Translations under genes and position numbers: made by a program
Source of the DNA: JAFAMS01 sp963715815
GTDB lineage: Bacteria; Vulcanimicrobiota; Vulcanimicrobiia; Vulcanimicrobiales; Vulcanimicrobiaceae
Assembly: GCA_963715815.1 (NCBI GenBank)
Contig: OY970278.1
Location: 744,001-808,000, forward strand
Reading direction: 5' to 3'
Length of the DNA stretch: 64,000 nucleotides
Shown here: positions 15,854 through 24,304 of the stretch, piece after piece
How the letters are laid out: every line of letters starts with the position of its first letter
Numbering within the stretch: the stretch's first letter is position 1
Notes under the pieces: model-generated
What the model saw: the letters and a program-made list of their open reading frames with translations, nothing else
The model's database searches: none
Told to the model about the DNA's origin: nothing

Positions 15854-17275
15854 TTGCTCTTGGCATCAAGCTCGTTTGCTTCGAGCCAACAACTTTCGGG
15901 CGTCTCGGTTCTTCGCGTTATGAAAAATACGCCGGTCGGCGAATTCGACGGCGCTCGGTACGTGCGCAAGTACGGAATGCTCTCGGGTGTCATTGCGCCA
16001 GGCGAGCACATCGACGGACTCGGCAAGAATCCGTTTGCGTATACGGCTGAGTTCGAGATCATCGAGCCCGAAAAGCCGGGCGTCAGCGACACTGTTATCG
16101 TCGAGCCGGAGAATCGCGGGAATCCGCTCGTACTCGGGCGCCTCAACAGCTTTCCGGCCTCGGGGAGTCCGTCGCTCGCGGTCTATCCGGCGGGATTCGG
16201 CAACGGATGGATGTTCAGGCACCACATTGCGTACGCGCGCGTGCAGTGGCAATATCCGATTGCGGTCGGCGTTCCGAAAACGGCGCAAGGCGTCGGCGAA
16301 GCGATCGTGCGTGATTTCGGCGCCGCGCTCGCGGGTCGCTATCACACGCGTTTACTGGTCGGCATTTCGCAGAGCGGCTGGTTCGTCGAGACGTTCGTCG
16401 CCGAAGGCTTCAACGAATCACCAAATAATCACGAGGCGGTTTACGGCGGCGCGATCGCGATGGATGGCACCGGAAACTGGCTTGCGATCAATCAGCTCGC
16501 GAAGGCGAATCACACGCCGCAGCAACCGTACGTCGATCCAGTTAATCCAAGCGTGCTAACCGCAAAGGATCTCCTACACCGGCCTAAGACCGATCCGTTC
16601 TTCATCGACGTCGCTAATTACACCGATTTCTATCGCGTGCACGCTAGCCTGACGGATACCAGCGATCTTCCGGAAGACATGCGACGCTACGATTGGCCGA
16701 GTCCGCACGCTACCGGCAACCGCGCAAGTTCGAACAATGCCTTCACGAAGATGGGCTGCAACGGCGGTAAGCCCGTGTGGCTCAATCCGATCGCGTACGA
16801 TCCATATATGCGCGCGATCGTTCTCGAGCTGGCGCATCGATTGAATGCCGGCGTCGGTCCGGCGCCGGAATTACCGCCGACGACGCTCTTCAAGCTCGGC
16901 CCAGCGCCGGCGGAGACCGAACATTTCAATCCGCTCAAAGGCACGACGCTCGAAGTGCCGGTCGTTGATTCCGACACGCAACCGGAAGGCGGCGTCCGTT
17001 TTCCCGAGGTCGAGGATCCGATCGGCAAACCGGTTCCGGTCTCGCTGAATCCGGTCATTACGACGACGATCAAAAACACGTGCGGCAATCTTGGCGAATG
17101 GCAGCCGATCTGGGGCGACGATCTCGCGAAACGCTACGGTTCGAGCGCTGCGTTTCTCACGCGCTATGGCACGTCGCTCGATAGCTTGATCAAAGAAGGC
17201 TATCTGCTAGAAGAAGATCGCAAGCCGATGCTTGCACGCGCCGCGCAGCTCTACGAAAACCCGGGAGGCTACTGA
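15854..17275 (+). CDS. exported alpha/beta-hydrolase domain protein
   Basis: 473 residues. A signal-like start (LLLASSSFASSQ) is followed by a large alpha/beta-hydrolase domain with the nucleophile elbow in LVGISQSGWFVETF. VIVEPENRGNPLVLGRLNS and GGAIAMDGTGNW are typical of this uncharacterised family. The TTG at 15854 is the first start in frame; the signal peptide reads further upstream in the same frame (AISIALLLLASSSF). A GTG at 15825 one frame away may therefore be the real start with another single-base shift between. Substrate unknown. It is convergent with argS. Confidence 0.68.
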   Translation: MLLASSSFASSQQLSGVSVLRVMKNTPVGEFDGARYVRKYGMLSGVIAPGEHIDGLGKNPFAYTAEFEIIEPEKPGVSDTVIVEPENRGNPLVLGRLNSFPASGSPSLAVYPAGFGNGWMFRHHIAYARVQWQYPIAVGVPKTAQGVGEAIVRDFGAALAGRYHTRLLVGISQSGWFVETFVAEGFNESPNNHEAVYGGAIAMDGTGNWLAINQLAKANHTPQQPYVDPVNPSVLTAKDLLHRPKTDPFFIDVANYTDFYRVHASLTDTSDLPEDMRRYDWPSPHATGNRASSNNAFTKMGCNGGKPVWLNPIAYDPYMRAIVLELAHRLNAGVGPAPELPPTTLFKLGPAPAETEHFNPLKGTTLEVPVVDSDTQPEGGVRFPEVEDPIGKPVPVSLNPVITTTIKNTCGNLGEWQPIWGDDLAKRYGSSAAFLTRYGTSLDSLIKEGYLLEEDRKPMLARAAQLYENPGGY

Positions 17276-19029
17276 GGCCGGCGTTCCATGAAGTCGGGGG
17301 CGGTGACGCCGCAGATCGCGAGGGCGTTCGCGAGGACGGAACGTGCGGCCATGGAGAGCGCGAGACGCGCGATGCTCGTTTCGGCTTCCTCTACGTTGAC
17401 GACTTTGCACGCCTGATAAAACTGATGGAAGTCGCTTGCGACTTCGCGAGCGTACGCCGTGAGCAGATGCGGTGCGCGCAAGCGCGTGGCGTGCGCGAGC
17501 AAACGCGGCCACTCGGCAAGACGTCGCGCCAGTGCAAGCTCCGTCGGATCGACGAGGAGGTCGAGATGCTTGGCATGTGACGCATCGTCGACAAAGCGCG
17601 CGGTTTCGGGATTCGAGCGCGCGTGCGCGATCAGCGATGCGATCCGTGCGTGACTGTATTGGACGTAGTACACCGGGTTCTCGTTGCTCTGCTTGAGCGC
17701 GAGCTCGAGATCGAACGTCAGCGGAGATTCGGGCGCGAGCATGATAAAGAAGAAACGCGCCGCATCGACGCCGACTTCGTCGAGAACCTCGTCGAGCTCG
17801 ATGATATTACCGGCCCGCTTGCTCATCGATGCGGTCTCGCCGCCGCGCATGAGATTCACTTGCTGCGCGATCAGTACATCGATCGAAACATCACGTCCGG
17901 GCCAATGCGTCGGGCCTTCGAGGTTCAGCAGTTCGATCCGATTCAAGAGATCCATGAATTTCGGCTTGCCGTAGAGACGCCGCCAAATCTCCGCCATCGC
18001 ACGTACGCGTGCAAGATATCCGTGATGGTCGGGGCCGAGAATGTCGATCAGATGGTCGGCGTGACGAAATTTCGCGAAATGGTACGGAATGTCGGCTGCA
18101 AAGTACGTCGGCCGGCCGTCGGAGCGGCGCAAGATGCGCGCTTTGTCTTCATCCGGGTCAAGGTCTGCCGAGAGCGCGATTGCATCCCCGTCCCTCTCGG
18201 TAAGGCCCTCCTCGTCGAGTAGCGCGATAATCGCATCCACGAGTCCCGCGTCGTGCAGCACCCTCTCGCTCTGAAAGATGAAATCGACGCCGAACCGCCG
18301 TGCGGTTGCGCGTTGCGCTTCGATCATACGATCGTGCGCGAACTTCTCGAGAAACGATTTGTCTTCCGGATTCGCTCCGGGGACCGAATCGAGATCCTTC
18401 GCCAGCTCGATGACGTAGTCGCCCGGATAGGCATCCTCCGGCAGCGGGAAATCCGGCTCGCGCAATTGCCGCCAACGCGCGTACAGCGAGCGGATCAAGG
18501 TGTCGAGCTGATTGCCGGCGTCGTTGATGTACCAGTCGGTCGTGACTTCGTTGCCGAGAAATCGCAGAGCGTTCGCGAGCGTCGAGCCGATTGCGAGACT
18601 GCGGCCTTGCACGACGACGAGCGGTCCGGTTGGATTCGCGCTGCCGAACTCGAGCGAAAGACGCGTTGCGTTCGACGAGGACGTGCCGCGACCATAGTCG
18701 GCGCCTTGGCCGAGAATCTCGCGAATGACTTGCTGCCAAAATGCGGGCTGCATCCGCAAATTAACAAAACCCGCAACCGGCGTGATCTCGAGCAGCGTCG
18801 TCGCGACGCTTTCGTCGCTCGAGACTTTGTCGGCGATCTCCGTTGCGATCGCTTGCGGAGCTTTGCGCGCCGTCTTGGCTAGCTTGAACGCGATGTTGGT
18901 TGCGAAATCCCCGAAGTCCAGATTGCGCGGCGTCTCGAACGTGACGTCGATTGTGACGTCGTCACCATAGAGCGCGCGCGCCGTGCGATCGAAAGCGATC
19001 GCGACGCCGTCCAGATCGAGCAGCTTCAT
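17269..19029 (-). CDS. argS: arginyl-tRNA synthetase
   Basis: 586 residues, normal length. It has the N-terminal additional domain, the class I catalytic domain with FGSANPTGPLVVVQGR, the block DILGPDHHGYLARVRAM, the KMSKS-like SMSKRAGNIIELDEVLDEVG, and the DALR anticodon domain (YYVQYSHARIASLIAHAR). The usual HVGH signature is replaced by VVVQ here, which some bacterial ArgRS clades tolerate, I believe. Its start overlaps the panE stop by four bases. Confidence 0.92.
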   Translation of the reverse strand: MKLLDLDGVAIAFDRTARALYGDDVTIDVTFETPRNLDFGDFATNIAFKLAKTARKAPQAIATEIADKVSSDESVATTLLEITPVAGFVNLRMQPAFWQQVIREILGQGADYGRGTSSSNATRLSLEFGSANPTGPLVVVQGRSLAIGSTLANALRFLGNEVTTDWYINDAGNQLDTLIRSLYARWRQLREPDFPLPEDAYPGDYVIELAKDLDSVPGANPEDKSFLEKFAHDRMIEAQRATARRFGVDFIFQSERVLHDAGLVDAIIALLDEEGLTERDGDAIALSADLDPDEDKARILRRSDGRPTYFAADIPYHFAKFRHADHLIDILGPDHHGYLARVRAMAEIWRRLYGKPKFMDLLNRIELLNLEGPTHWPGRDVSIDVLIAQQVNLMRGGETASMSKRAGNIIELDEVLDEVGVDAARFFFIMLAPESPLTFDLELALKQSNENPVYYVQYSHARIASLIAHARSNPETARFVDDASHAKHLDLLVDPTELALARRLAEWPRLLAHATRLRAPHLLTAYAREVASDFHQFYQACKVVNVEEAETSIARLALSMAARSVLANALAICGVTAPDFMERRPQ

Positions 19030-20003
19030 GCCGTCGAACGCGTTGCGCGCCGGCGTCCGAGCTCAGCGCGATACTCGGCTTCGAGCTGATCCGGCCGCTC
19101 GCGATATTTCGCCCACAGCGCCGGCATGTGCGCGATGTCGGAGAGCACGCGTGCAAAGACCGCATTGACCGGTGTCGCAACGCCGAGGCGATGGCCCGCA
19201 TCAGCGACGGCGCCGTTGAGGACGCCGACTTCGGTTTGATTCTTGCCCGCGCGCAAATCGAGCAGCAGCGAGGGCGGTTTGCGTCCGCGCGCGCCCGCAA
19301 TCCGGTTTGCCAGCACGAGGCGCGAGATCGGTGAGGGAAGCGTTGCGACACCTTGCAGCGCGCGCAACGGATAGCGCGGCAGATCGATCGGCGTGATGTT
19401 TTGCGCGAGCATAACTGCGCGCACTTCACGGATCGCGCGAATCTCGAGCGTAAAGGCCTCATCGAAGTGGACAAGCCGTTCTGGCAAGACGTTCAGAATC
19501 GCGCACGAGGCGTTCGCGACGTTGTTGAGCGCGAGCTTCGACCACTTGAGCGCGCGATAGTCAGTTACGGCTTTCGTCGGCAACCCGGTTTGTCCGAATG
19601 TCGCAAGAATCCAGTTATGCGCTTCTTTCCCAACCGGCGCGAACGCGATGCCGCCGGCGTTTGTCGCGTGGCCGGTGCCGTTACGGTCGCGCTCGACCGG
19701 GATCGTAAGCGCGCACGCGACGACGGGATCGGGGCCGAATGCAGCCGCGAGTTTTTCTTCGTTACCGACGCCGTTCTGCGGGCACAGAATCGCGGTCTCT
19801 GCCGGGTTCGTGAGCGCACGCTTGAGCGTTTCGATCGCGCCGTCGGTGTCGTAGGATTTTACCGCAACGATCGCAAGCTCGGCAGAAACCGGTTCGACGC
19901 GATCGAGTTCGCGCGGCGCAAACACGATCTCGTTGCCGATCTTGGCAAGCAAATCGCCAAAAAACGTCCCGATCGCGCCCTTGCCGACGATGTAAACCTT
20001 CAG
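19026..20003 (-). CDS. panE: 2-dehydropantoate 2-reductase (ketopantoate reductase)
   Basis: About 325 residues. The NADP Rossmann motif VGKGAIGTFFGDLLAKIG is at the extreme N-terminus. ILCPQNGVGNEEKLA and KWSKLALNNVANASCAI are standard PanE blocks; the lysine in the latter is catalytic. It reduces ketopantoate in pantothenate synthesis. No ATG, GTG or TTG lies at the expected N-terminus; the best start is CTG (CTG AAG GTT TAC) at 20003, six bases after the dut stop. The longer frame to 20303 is an antisense-free artefact overlapping dut. Confidence 0.85.
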   Translation of the reverse strand: MKVYIVGKGAIGTFFGDLLAKIGNEIVFAPRELDRVEPVSAELAIVAVKSYDTDGAIETLKRALTNPAETAILCPQNGVGNEEKLAAAFGPDPVVACALTIPVERDRNGTGHATNAGGIAFAPVGKEAHNWILATFGQTGLPTKAVTDYRALKWSKLALNNVANASCAILNVLPERLVHFDEAFTLEIRAIREVRAVMLAQNITPIDLPRYPLRALQGVATLPSPISRLVLANRIAGARGRKPPSLLLDLRAGKNQTEVGVLNGAVADAGHRLGVATPVNAVFARVLSDIAHMPALWAKYRERPDQLEAEYRAELGRRRATRSTA

Positions 20004-20008
20004 TGACC

Positions 20009-20470
20009 TTACCCCCGCACGCCCGTGCTGCCGAAGCCCGCTTCTCCGCGTTCGCTTGGCGCTAGCGTTTCGGCATCCTCGAAGATGCCGGTCACAACAG
20101 GTGCAAGGACAAGCTGCGCGATCCGATCGCCGCGCTTCACGTGCACGTCTTGAATGCCGTGATTGATCAGAATGATCTTGATCTCGCCGCGGTAATCTGC
20201 ATCGATCGTTCCCGGAGAATTCAGCAAACCGATTCCATCGCGCAGCGCGAGACCGCTGCGCGGCCGAACTTGCATCTCGTAGCCCTGCGGAATCTCGACG
20301 CAAAGCCCTGTCGGGACTGCGGCTCGCGCGCCAGGCCGTAAGACGAGGTCGGCTTCAAGCGCGGCGCACACATCGGCGCCGGCTGCGTCCTTGCTTGCAT
20401 ATGACGGAAGCGGAAGACCGGCTGCATGCGCAAGCCGCGTTATGCGGACGCGCACGCCCTCAGGTTGCAA
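20009..20470 (-). CDS. dut: dUTP diphosphatase
   Basis: 153 residues. All five trimeric dUTPase motifs are seen: DAAGADVCA, RPRSGLALRDGIG, GTIDADYRGEIK, RGDRIAQLVLAP and ERGEAGFGSTG. It hydrolyses dUTP to dUMP, keeping uracil out of DNA and feeding thymidylate synthesis. It overlaps the end of nrdR by 11 bases, so both are read from the nrdR promoter. Confidence 0.93.
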   Translation of the reverse strand: MQPEGVRVRITRLAHAAGLPLPSYASKDAAGADVCAALEADLVLRPGARAAVPTGLCVEIPQGYEMQVRPRSGLALRDGIGLLNSPGTIDADYRGEIKIILINHGIQDVHVKRGDRIAQLVLAPVVTGIFEDAETLAPSERGEAGFGSTGVRG

Positions 20471-20903
20471 GCTCAGTTAGGACAGTCCGGAAACCTTCGA
20501 CGTCCGTGAACGAGCGATAGACGCTTGCGAAGCGGACGTACGCCACCTTGTCGACGCCGTGCAACGCTTCCATCACCTTCTCGCCGATGAGCGTCGTCTG
20601 CACTTCGTTGTCGCCGCGCGAAAAGAGTTCGCGCTCGAGCTTCGCAACGATCTCGTCGAGCTGCGCTTCGGAAACCGGCCGCTTCTCACAGGCGCGCTGC
20701 AAGCCGGCCAGGATCTTGTCGCGATTGTACTGCTCGCGCCGCCCGTCTTTTTTCACGACGAAAAGACGAGGCGCTTCCATGCGCTCGTAGGTCGTGAAAC
20801 GGTGTTTGCAAGTAAGGCACTCGCGACGGCGGCGTACGACGGATTCATCGTCACGCGAGTCGACGACGCGTGTCTCGCTCTTGCGGCATGCTGGGCAGAG
20901 CAG
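20460..20903 (-). CDS. nrdR: ribonucleotide reductase repressor NrdR (CTG start)
   Basis: About 147 residues, the usual size. The N-terminal zinc ribbon (LLCPACRKSETRVVDSRDD and RRECLTCKHRFTTYERM) is followed by the ATP-cone domain (FVVKKDGRREQYNRDKILAG, KVMEALHGVDKVAYVRFASV). It represses nrd genes depending on bound dATP/ATP. The first ATG in frame (20780) would delete the whole zinc ribbon, so the start must be upstream; CTG at 20903 gives the expected length. An NrdR-box-like palindrome lies 29-44 bases upstream. Confidence 0.9.
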   Translation of the reverse strand: MLCPACRKSETRVVDSRDDESVVRRRRECLTCKHRFTTYERMEAPRLFVVKKDGRREQYNRDKILAGLQRACEKRPVSEAQLDEIVAKLERELFSRGDNEVQTTLIGEKVMEALHGVDKVAYVRFASVYRSFTDVEGFRTVLTELAT

Positions 20904-20931
20904 GGTGCGTGCGGCCTCGTAGGGAGAGGGA

Positions 20932-20947
20932 CCCCAATATCTTGGGG
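20932..20947. promoter_or_regulatory. NrdR box
   Basis: CCCCAATATCTTGGGG has perfect 6-bp arms around TATC and fits the NrdR-box pattern (CxCwATATxTwGxG). It sits a few bases after the predicted nrdR transcription start, a repressor position, so nrdR, dut, panE and argS may be autoregulated through it. Confidence 0.65.
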
Positions 20948-20955
20948 TTCAGACG

Positions 20956-20985
20956 AGTATAAGGCACGACCCACAGGCCGGGCAA
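20956..20985 (-). promoter_or_regulatory. predicted promoter of nrdR operon
   Basis: On the minus strand TTGCCC (20985-20980) and TATACT (20961-20956) are 18 bases apart, a good sigma70-type spacing. The NrdR box begins 8 bases after the -10. Confidence 0.55.
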
Positions 20986-20993
20986 ATTCTAGG

Positions 20994-21143
20994 CTATTTT
21001 GCTGCCCCAATTTTAAACATCTTGGTTCCACAAACCGGACACTTGCCTTCGGTTGCCGGTCGACCGTTCTTCATCGTGATCTGGACTGCGTCTTTAATTT
21101 CACGCTTTGTCTTGCATTTCACGCAATACGCTTCTGCTGCCAT
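20994..21143 (-). CDS. DUF5679 zinc-ribbon protein
   Basis: 49 residues: AYCVKCKTKREIKDAVQITM, then GRPATEGKCPVCGTKMFKIG. Two CxxC pairs form a zinc ribbon. The sequence matches the DUF5679 family of tiny conserved proteins found in many bacteria and archaea. A GGGAG ribosome site precedes the ATG. The function is not known; it lies upstream of the nrdR promoter and is divergent from dprA. Confidence 0.8.
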   Translation of the reverse strand: MAAEAYCVKCKTKREIKDAVQITMKNGRPATEGKCPVCGTKMFKIGAAK

Positions 21144-21216
21144 GAGGGCTCCCATATTCCCCGGCTCGACGTTCCTCCTCGTCTTTCCGCAGAACCCGTC
21201 CGCGTGAAGGAGAGGG

Positions 21217-22085
21217 GTGGAGCGACCGGTCCTCGTCCTACCGGCCGAATCGGCCGGTCTATTCTTGCGGGCGGGGCGTCCAGGCGTCGATGCCCCACTC
21301 TGGGTTTGCGGGTCGCTAGACGGCTTGGCGGCCCCGGCCGTGGCGGTCGTCGGGGCCCGTGCCCCGAGCGGCGGCGGGCGAAGACTAGCCTATGAAACGG
21401 CTCGGACGCTCGGCTAGCGCGCGGCATTTGCGTCGTCAGCGGCCTTGCGCTCGGGATCGACGCTGCGGCCCACGAGGGCGCGCTCGCCGCGCAGGCCCCG
21501 ACGATCGGCGTGCTCGGTGGCGGGCACGACAACTTCTTTCCGCTCGGGAATCGCGAGCTGGCGGAGCGCATCATCGCCGGCGGTGGCGCCGTCGTTTCGC
21601 CGTACTCGCCGGAGTGGCCGGCGCGGCCCGGGCAGTTCTTGCAGCGCAACGCCATCGTCGCGGGGCTGAGCGACGGCGTCGTCGTGGTTGAAGCCGCAGC
21701 GCGCAGCGGTGCGTTGAACACGGCCTCGCACGCTGGAAATCTCGGCATTCCCGTCATGGCGTTTCCGGGCGACGTCGATCGCGCCAAGGTTGCCGGGTGC
21801 CTCGCGCTCTTGCGCGACGGCGCGACGCTCGTTCGGGGTGCGGCCGACATCCTCGAGGCGCTCGGCATCGAAACGGAACGCGCCTCGAAGGAACGTGGCG
21901 CGATCGATACGCTCGAAGAACGGTCGCGCTCGATCGTGGCCTTGCTCGGCGACGGCGAGATGGATTTCGATGCGCTGTTGGTGCGCGCGGGGATCGATGC
22001 GGGGGAACTCGCCGGGCGGCTGATCGAGCTTGAGCTGCGCGGAATCGTCGAGTCGAGGACCGGCGCGCGTTACGCGCTAACTTGA
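21217..22085 (+). CDS. dprA: DNA-processing protein DprA, one frameshift
   Basis: DprA loads RecA on incoming single-stranded DNA during transformation. The first frame (GTG at 21217, AAGGAG upstream) contains AVAVVGARAPSGGGRRLAYE and stops at a TAG at 21415. The rest continues in another frame: GICVVSGLALGIDAAAHEGA, LGGGHDNFFP, FLQRNAIVAGLSDGVVVVEA and the winged-helix tail. A single missing base near 21410 explains it. All Rossmann-fold motifs are present, so the gene is probably intact in the organism. Confidence 0.87.
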
Positions 22086-22945
22086 CTAGAGTGCGCAATC
22101 CCGACGTTCCCGAGTCGCTCGACGGCTGGAGCATCCTACACCGGATGTTCAGTTTCAATCGCCGCCGTTACGAGGCGCTTGATGCGACGAATCGCACGCG
22201 CATCGCGGCCGGCGCGATCGAATTCTTGCGTCCGCTGCACGACGATCCCGAAAGCGACGCCGGCCTAGCTCAGCTTCTCGGCCACAAGGCCGATTTGATG
22301 GTGACCTTCTACGCGAAGAGCTTCGATGCGCTTGGTGATGCGGAGATCGCGTTTGACCGGCTGGCGCTGCGCGACTATCTTGAGCCGCAAGCTTCGTACG
22401 TCTCGATCTTGGAGCTTGGTCTGTACGATGCGACGCGCCGCATTCACGAAACGCTACGCGAGCGCGCAATCAAGCCGCACTCTGCTGAATGGAACGACGC
22501 TTTCGACGCGCTTTTGCGCGAGGAAGCGGAAGAGCCGCGGAGTGCAGCGCGTCTTTTCGCAAAGATCCCGGCGCGACGCTATGTCTGTTTTTATCCGATG
22601 GACAAGAAGCGTGGCGAGCAGACGAACTGGTACTCGCTTCCATATAAAGAACGTGCCGAGCTGATGCTCGATCACGGGAAGATCGGCCGCACGTTTCACG
22701 GCCTTGTCACGCAAGTGATCTCCGGATCGATCGGCTTCGATGACTGGGAATGGGGCGTCGATCTCTATGCCGACGATCCACTCGTCTTCAAGAAGTTAAT
22801 TTACGAAATGCGTTTCGATGAGGCCAGCGCCCGCTACGCGGCGTTTGGTCCATTCTATACGGGTATGCAGTTCTCAGTCGATGCCTTGCCGTCGTTTCTC
22901 GAAGGGAATGAGCGCGCTGCGCTTTTGACAGGCTTAGCACTCTAG
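22082..22945 (+). CDS. chdC: coproheme decarboxylase (HemQ/ChdC), chlorite dismutase family
   Basis: 287 residues. The catalytic tyrosine motif is in VCFYPMDKKRGEQTNWYSLP and the haem-ligand histidine in ELMLDHGKIGRTFHGLVTQV. Both are diagnostic for ChdC, which decarboxylates two propionates of coproheme to give haem b. This implies the coproporphyrin-dependent haem pathway, typical of monoderms but present in some other phyla. The start is TTG at 22082, overlapping the dprA stop by four bases; an ATG at 22145 would remove the N-terminal helix. Confidence 0.85.
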   Translation: MTRVRNPDVPESLDGWSILHRMFSFNRRRYEALDATNRTRIAAGAIEFLRPLHDDPESDAGLAQLLGHKADLMVTFYAKSFDALGDAEIAFDRLALRDYLEPQASYVSILELGLYDATRRIHETLRERAIKPHSAEWNDAFDALLREEAEEPRSAARLFAKIPARRYVCFYPMDKKRGEQTNWYSLPYKERAELMLDHGKIGRTFHGLVTQVISGSIGFDDWEWGVDLYADDPLVFKKLIYEMRFDEASARYAAFGPFYTGMQFSVDALPSFLEGNERAALLTGLAL

Positions 22946-23031
22946 CGCGACGCGGACGATAGAAATCTGAGAGCCTTCCAAGGTTTCGCACGTTTGCTTG
23001 GTCTCTAGCCTGGGCAGAAACAGAAACGACG

Positions 23032-24303
23032 ATGAATAGCCGGAAGGCGTTGTTCGCGTGTGCGCTCGCCATTACGGTGGCCGCAGCGGCAACAGCGTGC
23101 GCGAAGAAGCCAGCACGACCCACGCCTGCCCCGCCGCAAGTTGCGATTGCAATTACTGCGGACGGTACGGTGCGCCCGACGTTGACGTTAGCCGGATTCA
23201 TCGCGCCTGCGCAGAGCGTAGCGCTCTCGAGCAGCCTACAAGAGCCGGCGCTCAAAGTGAACGTCCAAGAAGGCGATCACGTGCGCGCCGGGCAGGTACT
23301 CGCCGTCCTCTCGACTGCGGATCTGCGCGCATTACTGGCCTACGATCTACACAACGCCGCCGCCAATGATGCTCTCACGAAACAGAACGCGTTACAGGGT
23401 CAACTCAATATCTCGCAAGGTAACGACGCGGTCAATCAGGCTCGCGCGAGTCTGCGTTCGGCGCAAGCGACGCTCGACAACGCCCAGCGCGACTTGCAGC
23501 GTTACAAACAGCTCTACAGTCAGGGCTACGTAACCGAGCAGCAGTACGTCACGCAGCAGACGACGGTCGAGAACGATACGCAGGCGGTGCGCAACGCGCA
23601 GGCGGCACTTTCGAGCGCGATCTCAAATGTCTCTACGAACGGAACGATGCAACAAGGTCTGCAAGCCGCAAAAGTGGCGCAATCGGCGGCGCAGGCGCGC
23701 GCCTCGCGAGATCAGGCGGCACAAGAACAAGTTAGCATCAACACAGCGACGATCTCAGCGCCCGTCAGCGGCATCGTCGTCAATCGTAATCTCAATCCCG
23801 GAGAATATCCCGGAAGCCGCCAGATATTCACGATTCAAGAAGAAGACTACGTCTTCGCGATTCTCAGCGCGTCGTCGGCGCGGATCTTTCAGATTCCAAT
23901 CGGCGCAAACGTCAACGTGACGGTGAACGGAAACGGCATGCGTGGTAAATTCCCGGGCAACGTCGTCGCAGTGCTAGATCAACTGACGCCCGGCTCCACA
24001 AATTTCGCGATCAAGGTTCGCGTTCCGAATCCGCGGGGAACTTTGCGTTCGGGCGTCACGGTTTCCAGCGTCATCTCGCTTGACCCAGTCTCCGGCGTCG
24101 AAGTGCCTGTCACTGCATTCCTCGACGACAATCATGTCACGGTAATGACGGTCAATGCGAGCGATATGACGCAAGTCGTCGATGTCGCGCAGCTTGCGAC
24201 CGACGGCACGAATGCAATCGTCAGCGGCTTGCCGACCGGTGTCCGCCTCGTCACGAACGGTCAACTTGGATTGAGTGCCGGACAAAAGGTAGCCGTCCGC
24301 TAG
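23032..24303 (+). CDS. RND efflux periplasmic adaptor (membrane fusion lipoprotein)
   Basis: 423 residues. The signal peptide ends in a lipobox (AATACAKK), so it is a lipoprotein. It has a split biotinyl/lipoyl-type domain (SSLQEPALKVNVQEGDHVRA, then ATISAPVSGIVVNRNLNPGE). Between them is a long alpha-helical hairpin (residues about 115-225, rich in Gln and Ala), followed by beta-barrel domains. It links the inner-membrane pump encoded one base downstream to an outer-membrane channel; no channel gene is in the window. Confidence 0.88.
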   Translation: MNSRKALFACALAITVAAAATACAKKPARPTPAPPQVAIAITADGTVRPTLTLAGFIAPAQSVALSSSLQEPALKVNVQEGDHVRAGQVLAVLSTADLRALLAYDLHNAAANDALTKQNALQGQLNISQGNDAVNQARASLRSAQATLDNAQRDLQRYKQLYSQGYVTEQQYVTQQTTVENDTQAVRNAQAALSSAISNVSTNGTMQQGLQAAKVAQSAAQARASRDQAAQEQVSINTATISAPVSGIVVNRNLNPGEYPGSRQIFTIQEEDYVFAILSASSARIFQIPIGANVNVTVNGNGMRGKFPGNVVAVLDQLTPGSTNFAIKVRVPNPRGTLRSGVTVSSVISLDPVSGVEVPVTAFLDDNHVTVMTVNASDMTQVVDVAQLATDGTNAIVSGLPTGVRLVTNGQLGLSAGQKVAVR

Positions 24304-24304
24304 A

